Under the pieces are notes generated by a model. The model was given only the letters and a program-made list of their open reading frames with translations, had not been told where the DNA came from and searched no databases. From Ferruginibacter sp. (lineage in GTDB: Bacteria; Bacteroidota; Bacteroidia; Chitinophagales; Chitinophagaceae): a DNA stretch of 64,000 bases. Below are positions 8,828 through 18,452 of this stretch, in pieces. A program made the position numbers and the translations under genes. Position 1 is the stretch's first letter, and each line of letters begins with the position of its first letter. The stretch spans positions 124,001-188,000 of the forward strand of contig JAEUVU010000013.1 in NCBI GenBank assembly GCA_016786725.1. The letters run 5' to 3'.

Positions 8828-10146
8828 TCATGAACACAAACGAAATAAAAGCATACGAACATATCTATATGCACAAAAGCAACAGCCGCGTTAAGTTCTG
8901 GTTTGTTACCTGTGTACTTGTATTTATGATTTTTCTTTTTCTGCCGTGGACACAAAATATACGCTCCCGTGGATCGGTTACAACGCTCTACCAGGATCAG
9001 CGTCCGCAGGAAGTGAATACTATTATTGGAGGCCGGGTAATGAAATGGCATATCAAAGAAGGAGATTATGTAAAGGCAGGTGATACACTTGTTCAGTTAA
9101 CCGAAGTAAAGGTTGATTATTTAGACCCCAACCTGCTGGCCCGTACCCAGGAGCAACTGGCTGGCAAGCAACTTTCGGTTGAATACTACAAAAACAAAGT
9201 GGGTGTAACCGGCCAGCAGATCAATGCCATCAATCAGGGCCTTCAGTTAAAACTAAACCAGTTGCAGAACAAGATGGGACAGTTACAACTGAAAGTGCAG
9301 GCAGATAGTGCAGAAGCCATTGCTGCCAATAATGATTTTTTGATAGGCACCAAACAATACACCCGCCAGAAAGCCATGTACGATAGCGGCCTGGTTTCGC
9401 TTACACAATTAGAGATACGCAACCAGCAATACCAGAATGCCCTGGCAAAGAAAATAAGCGCCGAAAATAAATTGGCCAACAGCAAGCAGGACCTTACCAT
9501 CGCCAGAATTGAGATGGGCGCCCTGCAACAGGAAAATATCGAAAAGGTTACCAAGGCACAGGGCGACCAGTTTCAATCGCTCACTCAAATTGCAGGCGGC
9601 CAGGCCGATATTGCCAAATTAGAAAACCAGTTTGCCAGCTACAACATACGCAACGGCATGTATTATATACTGGCAACACAAAGCGGCCAGGTGGTAAAGG
9701 CGCAGAAAGCAGGCATCGGCGAATTTGTAAAAGAAGGGGATATGATCGCTGAGATAGTGCCTGATAAAATTGAGTATGCTGTTGAAATGTATGTGGAGCC
9801 GCTTGATCTGCCGCTGATTGCACCGGGACAAAAAGTGCGCTTTTTATTTGATGGTTTTCCTGCCATTGTTTTCAGCGGCTGGCCAAAGGCTTCATCGGGT
9901 ACGTTTGGCGGAGTGATAGTGGCGGTTGAAAGCAATGTAAGTGTGAATGGCAAATTCAGGGTGCTGGTTAAGGAAGATGCTGCCGAAAAACCCTGGCCAC
10001 GGGAGTTGAAGATGGGTGTGGGCGCACAGGGGATTGCCCTGCTTAAAGACGTGCCGGTTTGGTATGAGCTGTGGCGCAATATCAACGGCTTTCCGCCGGA
10101 TTATTACAAAACAGAAAAGGCATCTGTACAAAAAGAAAAAAAATGA
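8824..10146 (+). CDS. HlyD-family periplasmic adaptor
   Basis: A 440-residue membrane-fusion protein: one N-terminal helix (about residues 25-43), a split biotinyl-lipoyl-like half (GGRVMKWHIKEGDYVKAGD, about 70-88), a long Gln/Lys/Ala-rich coiled-coil hairpin (about 105-270) and the second lipoyl half with a beta-barrel (ILATQSGQVVKAQKAG onward). It bridges the ABC protein in the inner membrane to the TolC-like channel. Start and stop overlap both neighbours by 4 bp (ATGA), so the exporter is one coupled operon. A second ATG at 8830 is also possible. Confidence 0.93.
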   Translation: MIMNTNEIKAYEHIYMHKSNSRVKFWFVTCVLVFMIFLFLPWTQNIRSRGSVTTLYQDQRPQEVNTIIGGRVMKWHIKEGDYVKAGDTLVQLTEVKVDYLDPNLLARTQEQLAGKQLSVEYYKNKVGVTGQQINAINQGLQLKLNQLQNKMGQLQLKVQADSAEAIAANNDFLIGTKQYTRQKAMYDSGLVSLTQLEIRNQQYQNALAKKISAENKLANSKQDLTIARIEMGALQQENIEKVTKAQGDQFQSLTQIAGGQADIAKLENQFASYNIRNGMYYILATQSGQVVKAQKAGIGEFVKEGDMIAEIVPDKIEYAVEMYVEPLDLPLIAPGQKVRFLFDGFPAIVFSGWPKASSGTFGGVIVAVESNVSVNGKFRVLVKEDAAEKPWPRELKMGVGAQGIALLKDVPVWYELWRNINGFPPDYYKTEKASVQKEKK

Positions 10147-11555
10147 AAAGCTTAAAATATTTTTTAGTGGCTATCTTATTGATAACGCAATTAAAAACAG
10201 TTGCACAGGATACAAGTATGAAATTATCGGCACAGCAATTTTTGGAAATTGTAAAACAATATCATCCCGTAGCCAGGCAGGCCGATATTTTTGTTGAAAA
10301 AGCAAAAGCCGATGTAACCATTGCCAGGGGTATGTTTGACCCAATGCTGCAAAACGAATCATCACAAAAAACCTTTGATGGTGTTGATTATTATAATTAC
10401 AACCGCCCATCACTCAACATCCCCACCTGGTTTGGGGTGGAGGTATCTGCAGGGCTGGAGTATTTATCGGGCAGCCGTACCGATCCGGTAGAAACCAAAG
10501 GCGAGAGCAGCTATTTTGGCATAAGCGTACCGCTTGCAAAAAACCTGCTGATGGATAAAAGGAGGGCAGCTTTGCAGTCGGCAAAAATTTACCGCACTGC
10601 ATCGGGTGCAGAAAAAAGAAATATACTTAACAATCTTTTACTGGATGCCACAACGGGTTACTGGAACTGGGTAAAGCAATACCAGGTTTACCGCATCATG
10701 GAGGAGGCGGTAACAGTAAATGAAAAACGGCTTGCTTTAGTAAAAACAGCCTACCAGCTTGGCGACCGGCCTGCCATTGATACAACCGAAGTGCTGGCGC
10801 AACTGCAGCAGTTTGAGTTGCTGAAAAACCAGGCATTGCTCGATTTTAAAAACAGCGGGCTGGAGCTTTCCGTTTATCTATGGACAAACAACACCTCGCC
10901 TTATGAACTGCCTGATGATGTTATACCGGCAGAAGAACTGACTTTATTAAATACGGAAGCATCGCCACTACCGGAACTCAACAACCTCCTTGAAACAGCC
11001 AGGAAAAATCACCCTGAATTATTGCTGTACAATTACAAACTTAATGTGCTGGGCATTGAAAAGAAATTAAAATTCCAGGAATTATTGCCAACAGTCAACT
11101 TCCGCTACAACCAGCTGGGCAAAGGGTATGATGTATTGAAAACAGCAACCGGCCCGCTGTTTGAGAATAATTTTCAGTACGGTTTATACCTGGGCATTCC
11201 GTTACGTTTATCGCAGGGCCGGGGCGAATATAAAAAAGCAAAACTGAAGATTGAGGAAACCAGGCTGCAGCAAAGCCAGAAAATGCTGCAGATAGAAACC
11301 AAAGTGAAAATGTACTTTAATGAACTGGTTGCGCTGCAAAGCCAGGTGGCCTTGCAGGAGAAAGCCTGGAAAAATTATTTTGCCCTGCAACGTGGAGAAG
11401 ACATCAGGTTTCGTGCAGGAGAAAGTTCTTTATTCCTGGTAAATGCAAGGGAAAATAAAACGCTGGAAGCTCTACAAAAACTACAGGAGCTTAAAGCAAA
11501 ATATTTTATTACAGAAAATAAACTGAAATGGGCAGCAGGTATTTTAGCCCAGTAA
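10143..11555 (+). CDS. TolC-family outer membrane efflux protein
   Basis: A 470-residue TolC/OprM-like channel subunit with signal peptide MKSLKYFLVAILLITQLKTVAQ split here as two short runs (MKSLKYFLVAILL then ITQLKTVAQ). Long heptad-rich helices around residues 150-250 and 330-460 form the periplasmic barrel. The ATG at 10143 overlaps the HlyD stop, which favours it over a longer upstream frame without a signal peptide. It completes the exporter formed with 7157-8827 and 8824-10146. The family assignment is firm; the cargo is not known. Confidence 0.92.
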   Translation: MKSLKYFLVAILLITQLKTVAQDTSMKLSAQQFLEIVKQYHPVARQADIFVEKAKADVTIARGMFDPMLQNESSQKTFDGVDYYNYNRPSLNIPTWFGVEVSAGLEYLSGSRTDPVETKGESSYFGISVPLAKNLLMDKRRAALQSAKIYRTASGAEKRNILNNLLLDATTGYWNWVKQYQVYRIMEEAVTVNEKRLALVKTAYQLGDRPAIDTTEVLAQLQQFELLKNQALLDFKNSGLELSVYLWTNNTSPYELPDDVIPAEELTLLNTEASPLPELNNLLETARKNHPELLLYNYKLNVLGIEKKLKFQELLPTVNFRYNQLGKGYDVLKTATGPLFENNFQYGLYLGIPLRLSQGRGEYKKAKLKIEETRLQQSQKMLQIETKVKMYFNELVALQSQVALQEKAWKNYFALQRGEDIRFRAGESSLFLVNARENKTLEALQKLQELKAKYFITENKLKWAAGILAQ

Positions 11556-11586
11556 TTATTTTATAAAAATTTAAAACTTAAAAAAA

Positions 11587-11856
11587 ATGAAATGCCCCAA
11601 TTGCGAAGAAACATTAATCATGTCTGAAAGACAGGGAATTGAAATTGACTATTGCCCCAAATGCCGCGGCGTGTGGCTCGACAGGGGAGAACTGGATAAA
11701 ATCATTGAAAAATCCGTGTCTGCAAATCCGCCGGCACAGGGCGGCAGTTACGACAAGCCTAAGTACGATGATCGCTATGACAATAAGGACTGGTATGATA
11801 ATAACAAACACTATAAAAAACGCAAGGGTAATTTTTTGAGCGACCTGTTTGATTAG
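11587..11856 (+). CDS. TFIIB-type zinc-ribbon protein
   Basis: An 89-residue protein with an N-terminal zinc ribbon: CPNC at residues 3-6 and CPKC at 23-26 inside the zf-TFIIB pattern (DYCPKCRGVWLDRGELDK). The C-terminal half is rich in Tyr, Asp, Asn and Lys and probably disordered. It lies 31 bp after the TolC gene and may be read through from it. Members are common single-domain proteins whose role is not established. Confidence 0.85.
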   Translation: MKCPNCEETLIMSERQGIEIDYCPKCRGVWLDRGELDKIIEKSVSANPPAQGGSYDKPKYDDRYDNKDWYDNNKHYKKRKGNFLSDLFD

Positions 11857-11927
11857 TATAAATCAAACTACGATTAAAACAATTTAAAACCTGCATACTT
11901 TTTTGCAAAAATTTCAATTATAAATTT

Positions 11928-12848
11928 ATGAACAGCATATGGCCGTGGATCATTTTTAATGCTTTTGTATTGCTGATGCTGGCAATAGATCTGGGTGTTT
12001 TTAACAGGCAGGCAAAAATAGTAACAGTGCGGCAGGCGATTGCCTGGTCGGTAGTATGGATATCCCTGGCACTGCTGTTTAATGCATGGATATATTACAG
12101 CATGGGCAAAAAGCCTGCGCTTGAATTTTTAACCGGTTACCTGGTTGAAAAATCACTGAGTGTAGATAATATCTTTGTTTTTATACTGCTGTTTGGTTTT
12201 TTTAAAGTACCGGATGCATACAGGCACCGTGTGTTGTTTTGGGGTGTGATAGGAGCTTTGATTATGAGGGCCATTTTTATCGCTGTGGGAGCTGTGCTTA
12301 TCGCTAAGTTTCATTGGATTATCTATGTTTTCGGTGCCTTTCTGATATTTACAGGTTACAAAATGTTTAAGAAGTCTGCACAGGATATGCATCCCGAACA
12401 GAACCCCCTGGTCAACTGGTTTATCAAACGCGGAAAAGTAACTGCTGAGTTTCATGGCAGCCGGTTTTTTATTGTACAAAACGGTAGAAACCTTGCAACG
12501 CCCTTGTTCCTCTGTCTTTTATCTATCGAATTTACAGATCTGATCTTTGCAGTTGATTCAATCCCTGCAATTTTCGCCATTACCAGCGATCCTTTCATTG
12601 TTTATACGTCAAATGTATTTGCCATACTGGGCCTTCGCTCATTGTATTTTGCTCTGGAGGGGGTTATCACTAAATTTCCTTACCTCCGCTTTGGCTTGGC
12701 TGTTATCCTTATATTTATCGGGTGCAAAATGCTGCTGATAGATGTATTCAAGATACCCATACTTGCTTCACTTGGCTTTATTGCATTGGTTATTACTGTA
12801 TCAGTGTTTTGGAAAAAATCTGCTGCAATGGAAACATTAGTGGAGTGA
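11928..12848 (+). CDS. TerC-family integral membrane protein (Alx-like)
   Basis: A 306-residue protein with about eight to nine helices. TerC marks include WSVVWISLALLFNAWIYY, the conserved acidic motif EKSLSVDNIFVF and EFTDLIFAVDSIPAIFA, where the acidic residues are thought to handle metal ions. Length and motifs match the Alx/TerC group linked to manganese export and metal or tellurite stress. It stands alone, converging with the downstream gene on the other strand with a 24-bp gap. Confidence 0.93.
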   Translation: MNSIWPWIIFNAFVLLMLAIDLGVFNRQAKIVTVRQAIAWSVVWISLALLFNAWIYYSMGKKPALEFLTGYLVEKSLSVDNIFVFILLFGFFKVPDAYRHRVLFWGVIGALIMRAIFIAVGAVLIAKFHWIIYVFGAFLIFTGYKMFKKSAQDMHPEQNPLVNWFIKRGKVTAEFHGSRFFIVQNGRNLATPLFLCLLSIEFTDLIFAVDSIPAIFAITSDPFIVYTSNVFAILGLRSLYFALEGVITKFPYLRFGLAVILIFIGCKMLLIDVFKIPILASLGFIALVITVSVFWKKSAAMETLVE

Positions 12849-12872
12849 GAAAGAAGCGTTTTCTGATTGTTT

Positions 12873-15803
12873 TTACAACCCCATCGCTTTGTAAATTGCC
12901 TCCTGTATATTGGTACGCACATTCATCCGGAGTAATTTGGTGTTTTCTCCGCCATCAGGATTAACACGGTTGCTTAAAAAAACAAAAACCACATCATATT
13001 TTGGATCGGCCCATACACAGGTGCCCGTATAGCCGGTGTGGCCAAAGGTTTGCGGCGATGCCGATAGGCTTGGATAAGGGTCAGGCCGTATCCTGTTATT
13101 CTTCTCCGGTTTATCAAAACCATAGCCACGCCTGCTGATATCGCTGTGATATGCAGTAAAAAGTTTTACCGTTTCTTCCAGTAAATATCTTTTTCCGTTG
13201 ATGGTTCCACCATTCAGCAACATCTGCATAATAATAGCCAGGTCGTATGCATTGCTGAACAAACCTGCGTGGCCTGCCACACCGCCAAACATGGCAGCTC
13301 CGGGGTCGTGTACATCGCCACGCAATAATTGCAGGCGAAATTGCTTTTCCTTTTCAGTTGGTATTATTCTTTGCAACGGATACTGCTCTCTCGGTTTAAA
13401 GCCGGTGGTAGTTAAGCCCATGGGGCGGTAGAATGTATTTTCAACATAATCATTTAATGCTAAACCACTAATCGCTTCAACTATTTTTCCAAGAAATATA
13501 AAATCATTATCGCTGTAAATATACCTGCCTGTGCGGCCAAGCGGGCTGTCTAAAATACGTTTGTATAAAGTATCCCGCCAGTCGTTACGCATGTACAGGT
13601 TGTTTGCAACACGTATGCTGAAGGAATCGTTTTTTACTGCTGAATAAAATTGAGGTTTGGGTACACCGGCAGAATCTAATGTTTCTTTGTAAAAAGGAAT
13701 ATAGGCAACCAGCCCTGCCTGGTGCAGTAATATATTTTCAATGGTCAGGCTTTCTTTATTGGTGCCTTTAACCCAGGGCAGGTAATCACCGAGCTTTTTT
13801 TTTAAGTCGAGCTTACCTTCATCATACAAACGCATTACAGAAATAGTAGTGGCACAAATTTTAGTGACCGATGCCATATCAAAAATAGATTCTGTGTTTA
13901 CAGTTTCTGCTTTATCATAAGTATAGTTGCCATAAGCTTTGTGGTAAACAATCTTGCCATCTTTGGCAACCAGCACCACTGCACCTGGTGTGGCGCCTTT
14001 GGCAATTGCATCAGTGGCAATAGAATCTATAGCAACCAGCCGGCTTACATCAAGGACACGCTTACCGGCATCAACAGTAGCTGCAAAGCTGATGCCGCTG
14101 CCGAATTTGAATTGTTCGCAAACTGTAACTGGCAGCTTTCCTTTGGCAGCAATTTTTCCCTGCAACAGGTCAATAGCAGTGTTATGAATAATGCTGTCAT
14201 CTTCATAACAGGCTACCAGGTTTTTTGAGCCACACCAGTTCTTTATGGCATACGCATTTCCAAAAACAAAGGTGATGGCTTTTGTTTTTTGCTGCAGTTG
14301 AGATACCAGATTAACTGCAGCATTGCTGATACCAAAATTATTTGCCGGGGCACGGCCATACCCATGCACACCAATAACTACCTGCTTGTAATCTTTTTTA
14401 GCTTTTGCAACGATGCCGGCAATACCCGCTGCATCTTTCTTATAATCAAATAAAATCACATCTGCATTGTAATCGGCGATCATACGGTTTGCAAAAGCAT
14501 TGTTGCTGTTTGTACCAACACTTATATACACAACCTCTTTTTTTACCGGCTCTTTTTTTGCAGGAAAAGGAAAATAGGTATCATCGGTCTTTTTTAATAC
14601 AGTGAGCGCATTCTCAGCAATTATCCTGCGCATGCTGCTCACATCCTTGTTCAGGTCGTTGGTAAGGTTATCTGTATTGATGGGTTTTAAATTGGCAAGT
14701 CCATAAGCATATTTTGCCTTCAGCACTTTTCTGCAATGCATTTCAATATCTGCCCAGGTTATTTTTCCTGCAGCAATGGCTTCTTTTATTTTTGTGATGG
14801 CAAGCGGTACATCGCCAGGCAAACAAAGCATATCATTTCCCGCAATGACAGATTCTACAGAAGCGACCCCATCCGGGAAGAATTTTTTTACCCCCTGCAT
14901 TTCAAGCGCATCTGTAAAAGTTAAACCCTGGTAACCGAGTTCATCACGCAGCAGTTTGGTTACATTATTTTTTGAAAGTGAAGTAGCCCTGTTGGCGCTT
15001 GCATCTATGGAAGGAATATATAAATGTGCGATCATCACACTGCCTACACCGGCCTTAAAAATTTCACGAAAAGGAAAGAGTTCTAGTGATTCCAGCTCCG
15101 ACCTGTTTTTCCTGATTACCGGCAGATCATAATGCGAATCAACTGCCACATCACCATGACCGGGAAAATGTTTGGCGCATCCCATCACCCCATTATCCTG
15201 CATACCCTTCATGTACTGTACACCAAAAGATGCCACTTTGTATTTATCTTCTCCAAAACTGCGGTCGTTAATTACCGGGTTATCGGGATTATTATTTACA
15301 TCAACCACCGGTGCAAAATTTACCTGTATGCCAATGCGTTTACATTGCTCGGCCACAATTTTTCCATATTGGTATGCAATGCTGGAGTCCTGCACAGCGC
15401 CCAGCATCATTTGTTTAGGTAAAGGCAGCACACTATCCGTCATACGCATACCAACACCCCATTCTGCATCAATAGTTACAAGCAGTGGTGTTTTGGCTAA
15501 TGCCTGCAGGCGGTTTAAAATATTTGCCTGCTTCACCGGGCTGCCCTGGAAAACACAAAGGCTGCCGATGTTATATTTTTTAATCAGCTCAGTTACTAAG
15601 CTGTCGTAAAATGTTACACTTTTATTAGCATTGATGGTTGATAACCGAACCACCATCAGTTGGGCTATCTGTTCATCAGGTGAAAGGGTTTTAAAAACAC
15701 TGTCAACCCAACTATTTGCTGCATTTGGTCTTTGAACATTTTGAGCAAAGGAAAATGAAGCAAGCATACAGAGGAAAAGAAGCGCAGGAATTTGTTTTTT
15801 CAT
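12873..15803 (-). CDS. GH3 glycosidase fused to a serine beta-lactamase-like domain
   Basis: A 976-residue secreted two-enzyme protein. I start it at 15803 (MKKQIPALLFLCMLASFSFAQ, split by cleavage after the Ala-Gln region) rather than at an upstream ATG lacking a signal. The GH3 half resembles NagZ N-acetylglucosaminidases: KHFPGHGD...DSH loop at about residues 211-223 and nucleophile Asp in FTDALEMQG near 297. A GH3 C-terminal-like region follows (about 430-600). The C-terminal half is a class C beta-lactamase/DD-peptidase fold with SVTK near 645, YSDN near 759 and HTGYTGT near 920. Both halves keep their catalytic residues. A role in cell-wall turnover or recycling is likely. Confidence 0.93.
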   Translation of the reverse strand: MKKQIPALLFLCMLASFSFAQNVQRPNAANSWVDSVFKTLSPDEQIAQLMVVRLSTINANKSVTFYDSLVTELIKKYNIGSLCVFQGSPVKQANILNRLQALAKTPLLVTIDAEWGVGMRMTDSVLPLPKQMMLGAVQDSSIAYQYGKIVAEQCKRIGIQVNFAPVVDVNNNPDNPVINDRSFGEDKYKVASFGVQYMKGMQDNGVMGCAKHFPGHGDVAVDSHYDLPVIRKNRSELESLELFPFREIFKAGVGSVMIAHLYIPSIDASANRATSLSKNNVTKLLRDELGYQGLTFTDALEMQGVKKFFPDGVASVESVIAGNDMLCLPGDVPLAITKIKEAIAAGKITWADIEMHCRKVLKAKYAYGLANLKPINTDNLTNDLNKDVSSMRRIIAENALTVLKKTDDTYFPFPAKKEPVKKEVVYISVGTNSNNAFANRMIADYNADVILFDYKKDAAGIAGIVAKAKKDYKQVVIGVHGYGRAPANNFGISNAAVNLVSQLQQKTKAITFVFGNAYAIKNWCGSKNLVACYEDDSIIHNTAIDLLQGKIAAKGKLPVTVCEQFKFGSGISFAATVDAGKRVLDVSRLVAIDSIATDAIAKGATPGAVVLVAKDGKIVYHKAYGNYTYDKAETVNTESIFDMASVTKICATTISVMRLYDEGKLDLKKKLGDYLPWVKGTNKESLTIENILLHQAGLVAYIPFYKETLDSAGVPKPQFYSAVKNDSFSIRVANNLYMRNDWRDTLYKRILDSPLGRTGRYIYSDNDFIFLGKIVEAISGLALNDYVENTFYRPMGLTTTGFKPREQYPLQRIIPTEKEKQFRLQLLRGDVHDPGAAMFGGVAGHAGLFSNAYDLAIIMQMLLNGGTINGKRYLLEETVKLFTAYHSDISRRGYGFDKPEKNNRIRPDPYPSLSASPQTFGHTGYTGTCVWADPKYDVVFVFLSNRVNPDGGENTKLLRMNVRTNIQEAIYKAMGL

Positions 15804-15872
15804 ATCTATAAAAATACTTAATAATGACAAAATACAACGATTTAATATGTCGGTAACCTCCAAAATGTTTTT

Positions 15873-15880
15873 TAACTTTG
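15873..15880 (+). promoter_or_regulatory. -7 promoter element TAACTTTG
   Basis: It matches TAnnTTTG exactly and ends 4 bp before the ATG at 15885. No clear -33 TTG is visible at the usual distance. A transcript from here would be leaderless or nearly so. Confidence 0.5.
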
Positions 15881-15884
15881 CTAT

Positions 15885-16424
15885 ATGTCAATTGCAGAAA
15901 AATACAGGCCACATTACACGTATGAAGATTATTGCCAGTGGGAAGGTAAGTGGGAGTTGATTGAAGGTATGCCGTATGCAATGAGTCCGGCACCAGCTCC
16001 TGCACACCAATCAGCAAATGCAAACTTGTATGTGGCATTTAAAGAAGCATTGAAGAATGGCTGTAAAAAGAGTAAGGCATATATACCAATTGATTGGAAA
16101 ATTAATGAAGATACTGTTGTGCAACCTGATCTATTGATTGTTTGTGATAAAGTTGAAAAGAAGTTTCTTGATTTTCCTCCTGAACTTGTTGTTGAGGTCC
16201 TATCGCCTTCAACCGCAGCAAAAGACCGGGGACTTAAAAAAGAAATATACCAGTTGCAAAAGGTAAAATATTACCTGATTGCAGATCCTCAATTTAAAAA
16301 GCTGGAAATTTACCAGCTTACTAATGATCGCTACGAACCGGTTTCAATTAACCCGGAAAATTACATTTTTACCCTGGCTGATGAATGCATTGCTGAAGTG
16401 AGTTTTTCAGACATTTGGGATTAA
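15885..16424 (+). CDS. Uma2-family putative endonuclease (DUF820)
   Basis: A 179-residue PD-(D/E)XK-fold protein of the Uma2 family, so abundant in cyanobacteria and present in many Bacteroidota. The family start pattern (YTYEDYCQWEGKWELIEG) and catalytic core (VVQPDLLIVCD followed by PPELVVEVLSPST) are both present, with the acidic and Lys positions kept (AKDRGLKKEIYQ). It is divergent from the GH3 fusion and is followed by mutL after 40 bp. Biological role is not established for this family. Confidence 0.9.
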   Translation: MSIAEKYRPHYTYEDYCQWEGKWELIEGMPYAMSPAPAPAHQSANANLYVAFKEALKNGCKKSKAYIPIDWKINEDTVVQPDLLIVCDKVEKKFLDFPPELVVEVLSPSTAAKDRGLKKEIYQLQKVKYYLIADPQFKKLEIYQLTNDRYEPVSINPENYIFTLADECIAEVSFSDIWD

Positions 16425-16464
16425 AATATAAGCCAACATTTTTCAAAAGATCAAAAGAACTCCA

Positions 16465-18303
16465 TTGCCCGATATCATTCAATTATTGCCCGATAACATT
16501 GCCAACCAGATAGCAGCCGGCGAAGTTATTCAACGGCCGGCCAGTGCAGTAAAGGAATTGCTGGAAAATGCCGTAGATGCAGGTGCAACTGAAATTAACC
16601 TCATTGTGAATGATGCAGGAAAGGCATTGATACAGGTCATCGACAATGGCAAGGGCATGAGTGAGACCGATGCAAGGATGGCCTTTGAACGGCACGCTAC
16701 TTCCAAAATTAAAAACATAGAAGACCTGTTTAAGATAAAAACCATGGGTTTTCGTGGCGAAGCTTTGGCAAGTATTGCTGCTGTGGCCCAGGTTGAACTA
16801 AAGAGCAAAAGACCCGAAGATGAAACCGGGGTTTTTATTGAGATAGAAAACAGCATGGTTGTAAAACAGGAACCTATTGCCATGCAAACCGGTACCAGCA
16901 TCGCCATGAAAAATCTTTTTTTTAATGTACCGGCAAGAAGGAATTTTTTAAAAAGCAATGCGGCTGAGTTGAGGCATATTGTGGATGAGTTTATAAGAGT
17001 TGCCATGTCGTTCCCTGAAATTTTCTTTTCATTTACCAGCAATGGGCAGGAAGTTTTTCACCTGGAGAAGGGAAGCATGAAACAACGCATTGTGCAGATA
17101 CTGGGCAACAGCTACGCTGCCAAACTGGTACCAGTGCAGGAACAAACGGATTACATGAACATTTATGGTTTTGTGGGAAAGCCCGAAACGGCGAAAAAGA
17201 CAAGAGGTGATCAATATTTTTTTGTAAACAACCGCTTTATCAAAAGCGCTTACCTCAACCATGCAGTGATGAATGCTTTTGATGAAATGATCGCAAAGGA
17301 CAGTTTCCCGATGTACACGCTGTTTATTGATTTGGATCCTTCGCAGGTGGATATCAATGTGCATCCAACAAAACAGGAAATAAAATTTGAGGACGAAAAA
17401 ATTGTGTACGCTTTTGTGCAGAGCGCCATCAAACATGCACTGGCACAATTCAGTATTTCACCAACACTCGATTTTGAACTGGATGCATCTATACAAAGCT
17501 TAGATGCCATAAGCAAGCCTTTTACTGACGAAAAAAAATCATCTGCTTCATCATCATCTTTATACAACACGTTCACAAAAAAAAACCAGTCGCATTTTAT
17601 TGAAAGCAAAAGTGAACTGAAGCACTGGAGAGATTTTTACGAACCGAAAGACAAGTTGACCGATGACCGTTGGCCGTTGACCGGGGGGCAACCTGCTGCT
17701 GTTCAGCAGTTACACACGACCAACGAGCAACGGCCAACAACCGGCAACTTACTGCAATTACACAACAGCTTCATAGCAGTACAAACTGAAAGAGGCTATT
17801 ACCTGGTTCATCAGCAAAATGCACACGAACGTATTTTGTACGAACGATTTGCATTGGCTGTTGAAGGAAAACCGATTGCCACGCAGCAAAGCCTTTTTCC
17901 GGCAACCATTGAATTACATGCAGCGGATGCAGTTTTATTAAAAGAACTATTACCCGATATGAATCACCTGGGTTACCAGCTTGAACCTTTTGGCAACAAT
18001 ACCTTTGTGATACAGGGTACACCAGCCGATGTTAGCCAGGGCAATGAGAAGATGGCTATTGAAAAAATGCTGGAGCAATACAAACACTTCAGCAACGACC
18101 TCAAATACAGCAAGCGTGAAAAACTATTACGCTCACTTGCATTGCAGCAATCAATAAAAGCCGGGGTTTCTTTAACAGGAAAAGAAATGACATCCCTGAT
18201 AGAAGACCTTTTTAATTGCGCCGTACCCAACACTACAGCAAACGGTAAACCCACTTACCTGGAGTTTAAAAAGGATGAGCTGGATAAGATGTTTGGAAGA
18301 TAA
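16465..18303 (+). CDS. mutL: DNA mismatch repair protein MutL
   Basis: A 612-residue GHKL ATPase. N-terminal motifs: IAAGEVIQRPASAVKELLEN, DAGAT, DNGKGM and GFRGEALASIA. The C-terminal dimerisation domain is present, but the endonuclease motif that usually reads DQHAAHER is HQQNAHER (about residues 448-455), so the metal-binding Asp and His are absent. Linker residues about 398-427 are encoded by an inverted pair of heptamer arrays (see repeats). The start is TTG (MPDIIQLLPD). It acts with MutS in mismatch repair; whether it can nick DNA is doubtful from this motif. Confidence 0.95.
   Translation: MPDIIQLLPDNIANQIAAGEVIQRPASAVKELLENAVDAGATEINLIVNDAGKALIQVIDNGKGMSETDARMAFERHATSKIKNIEDLFKIKTMGFRGEALASIAAVAQVELKSKRPEDETGVFIEIENSMVVKQEPIAMQTGTSIAMKNLFFNVPARRNFLKSNAAELRHIVDEFIRVAMSFPEIFFSFTSNGQEVFHLEKGSMKQRIVQILGNSYAAKLVPVQEQTDYMNIYGFVGKPETAKKTRGDQYFFVNNRFIKSAYLNHAVMNAFDEMIAKDSFPMYTLFIDLDPSQVDINVHPTKQEIKFEDEKIVYAFVQSAIKHALAQFSISPTLDFELDASIQSLDAISKPFTDEKKSSASSSSLYNTFTKKNQSHFIESKSELKHWRDFYEPKDKLTDDRWPLTGGQPAAVQQLHTTNEQRPTTGNLLQLHNSFIAVQTERGYYLVHQQNAHERILYERFALAVEGKPIATQQSLFPATIELHAADAVLLKELLPDMNHLGYQLEPFGNNTFVIQGTPADVSQGNEKMAIEKMLEQYKHFSNDLKYSKREKLLRSLALQQSIKAGVSLTGKEMTSLIEDLFNCAVPNTTANGKPTYLEFKKDELDKMFGR
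17656..17744 (+). repeat. Palindromic heptamer array inside mutL
   Basis: Four consecutive 7-bp units lie at 17656-17683: TTGACCG, ATGACCG, TTGGCCG, TTGACCG. After a spacer holding CTGCTG/CAGCAG, units of the complementary family follow at 17717-17744: CGACCAA, CGAGCAA, CGGCCAA, CAACCGG, CAACTTA. TTGGCCGTTG at 17670-17679 pairs perfectly with CAACGGCCAA at 17728-17737. The frame stays open through the whole element. Confidence 0.85.
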
Positions 18304-18391
18304 GGTTTCACGCAGAGATAAAAAGAGGAGCAGAGGTAGCCGAGATTTTGCTTTGCGTTCTCTGCTTCTTTGCGCCCTCTGCGTGAAACCT
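18303..18391. repeat. Palindromic repeat with 8-9 bp units after mutL
   Basis: AGGTTTCACGCAGAG at 18303-18317 is perfectly complementary to CTCTGCGTGAAACCT at 18377-18391. The right half is a degenerate tandem of CTTTGCGTT, CTCTGCTT, CTTTGCGCC and CTCTGCGTG. It lies between the convergent mutL and PKD genes. Confidence 0.8.
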
Positions 18392-18400
18392 CCCAAAATA

Positions 18401-18428
18401 AAAAAGCCTGCAACATTGCTGTTACAGG
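18401..18428 (-). terminator. Terminator of the PKD-domain gene
   Basis: GCCTGCAACA and TGTTACAGGC (18407-18428 region) form a 10-bp stem with one mismatch. On the minus strand a run of six T follows, as expected for the end of the gene at 18453. Confidence 0.65.
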
Positions 18429-18452
18429 CCTTGCTTTAAAATAACCCTGGCA

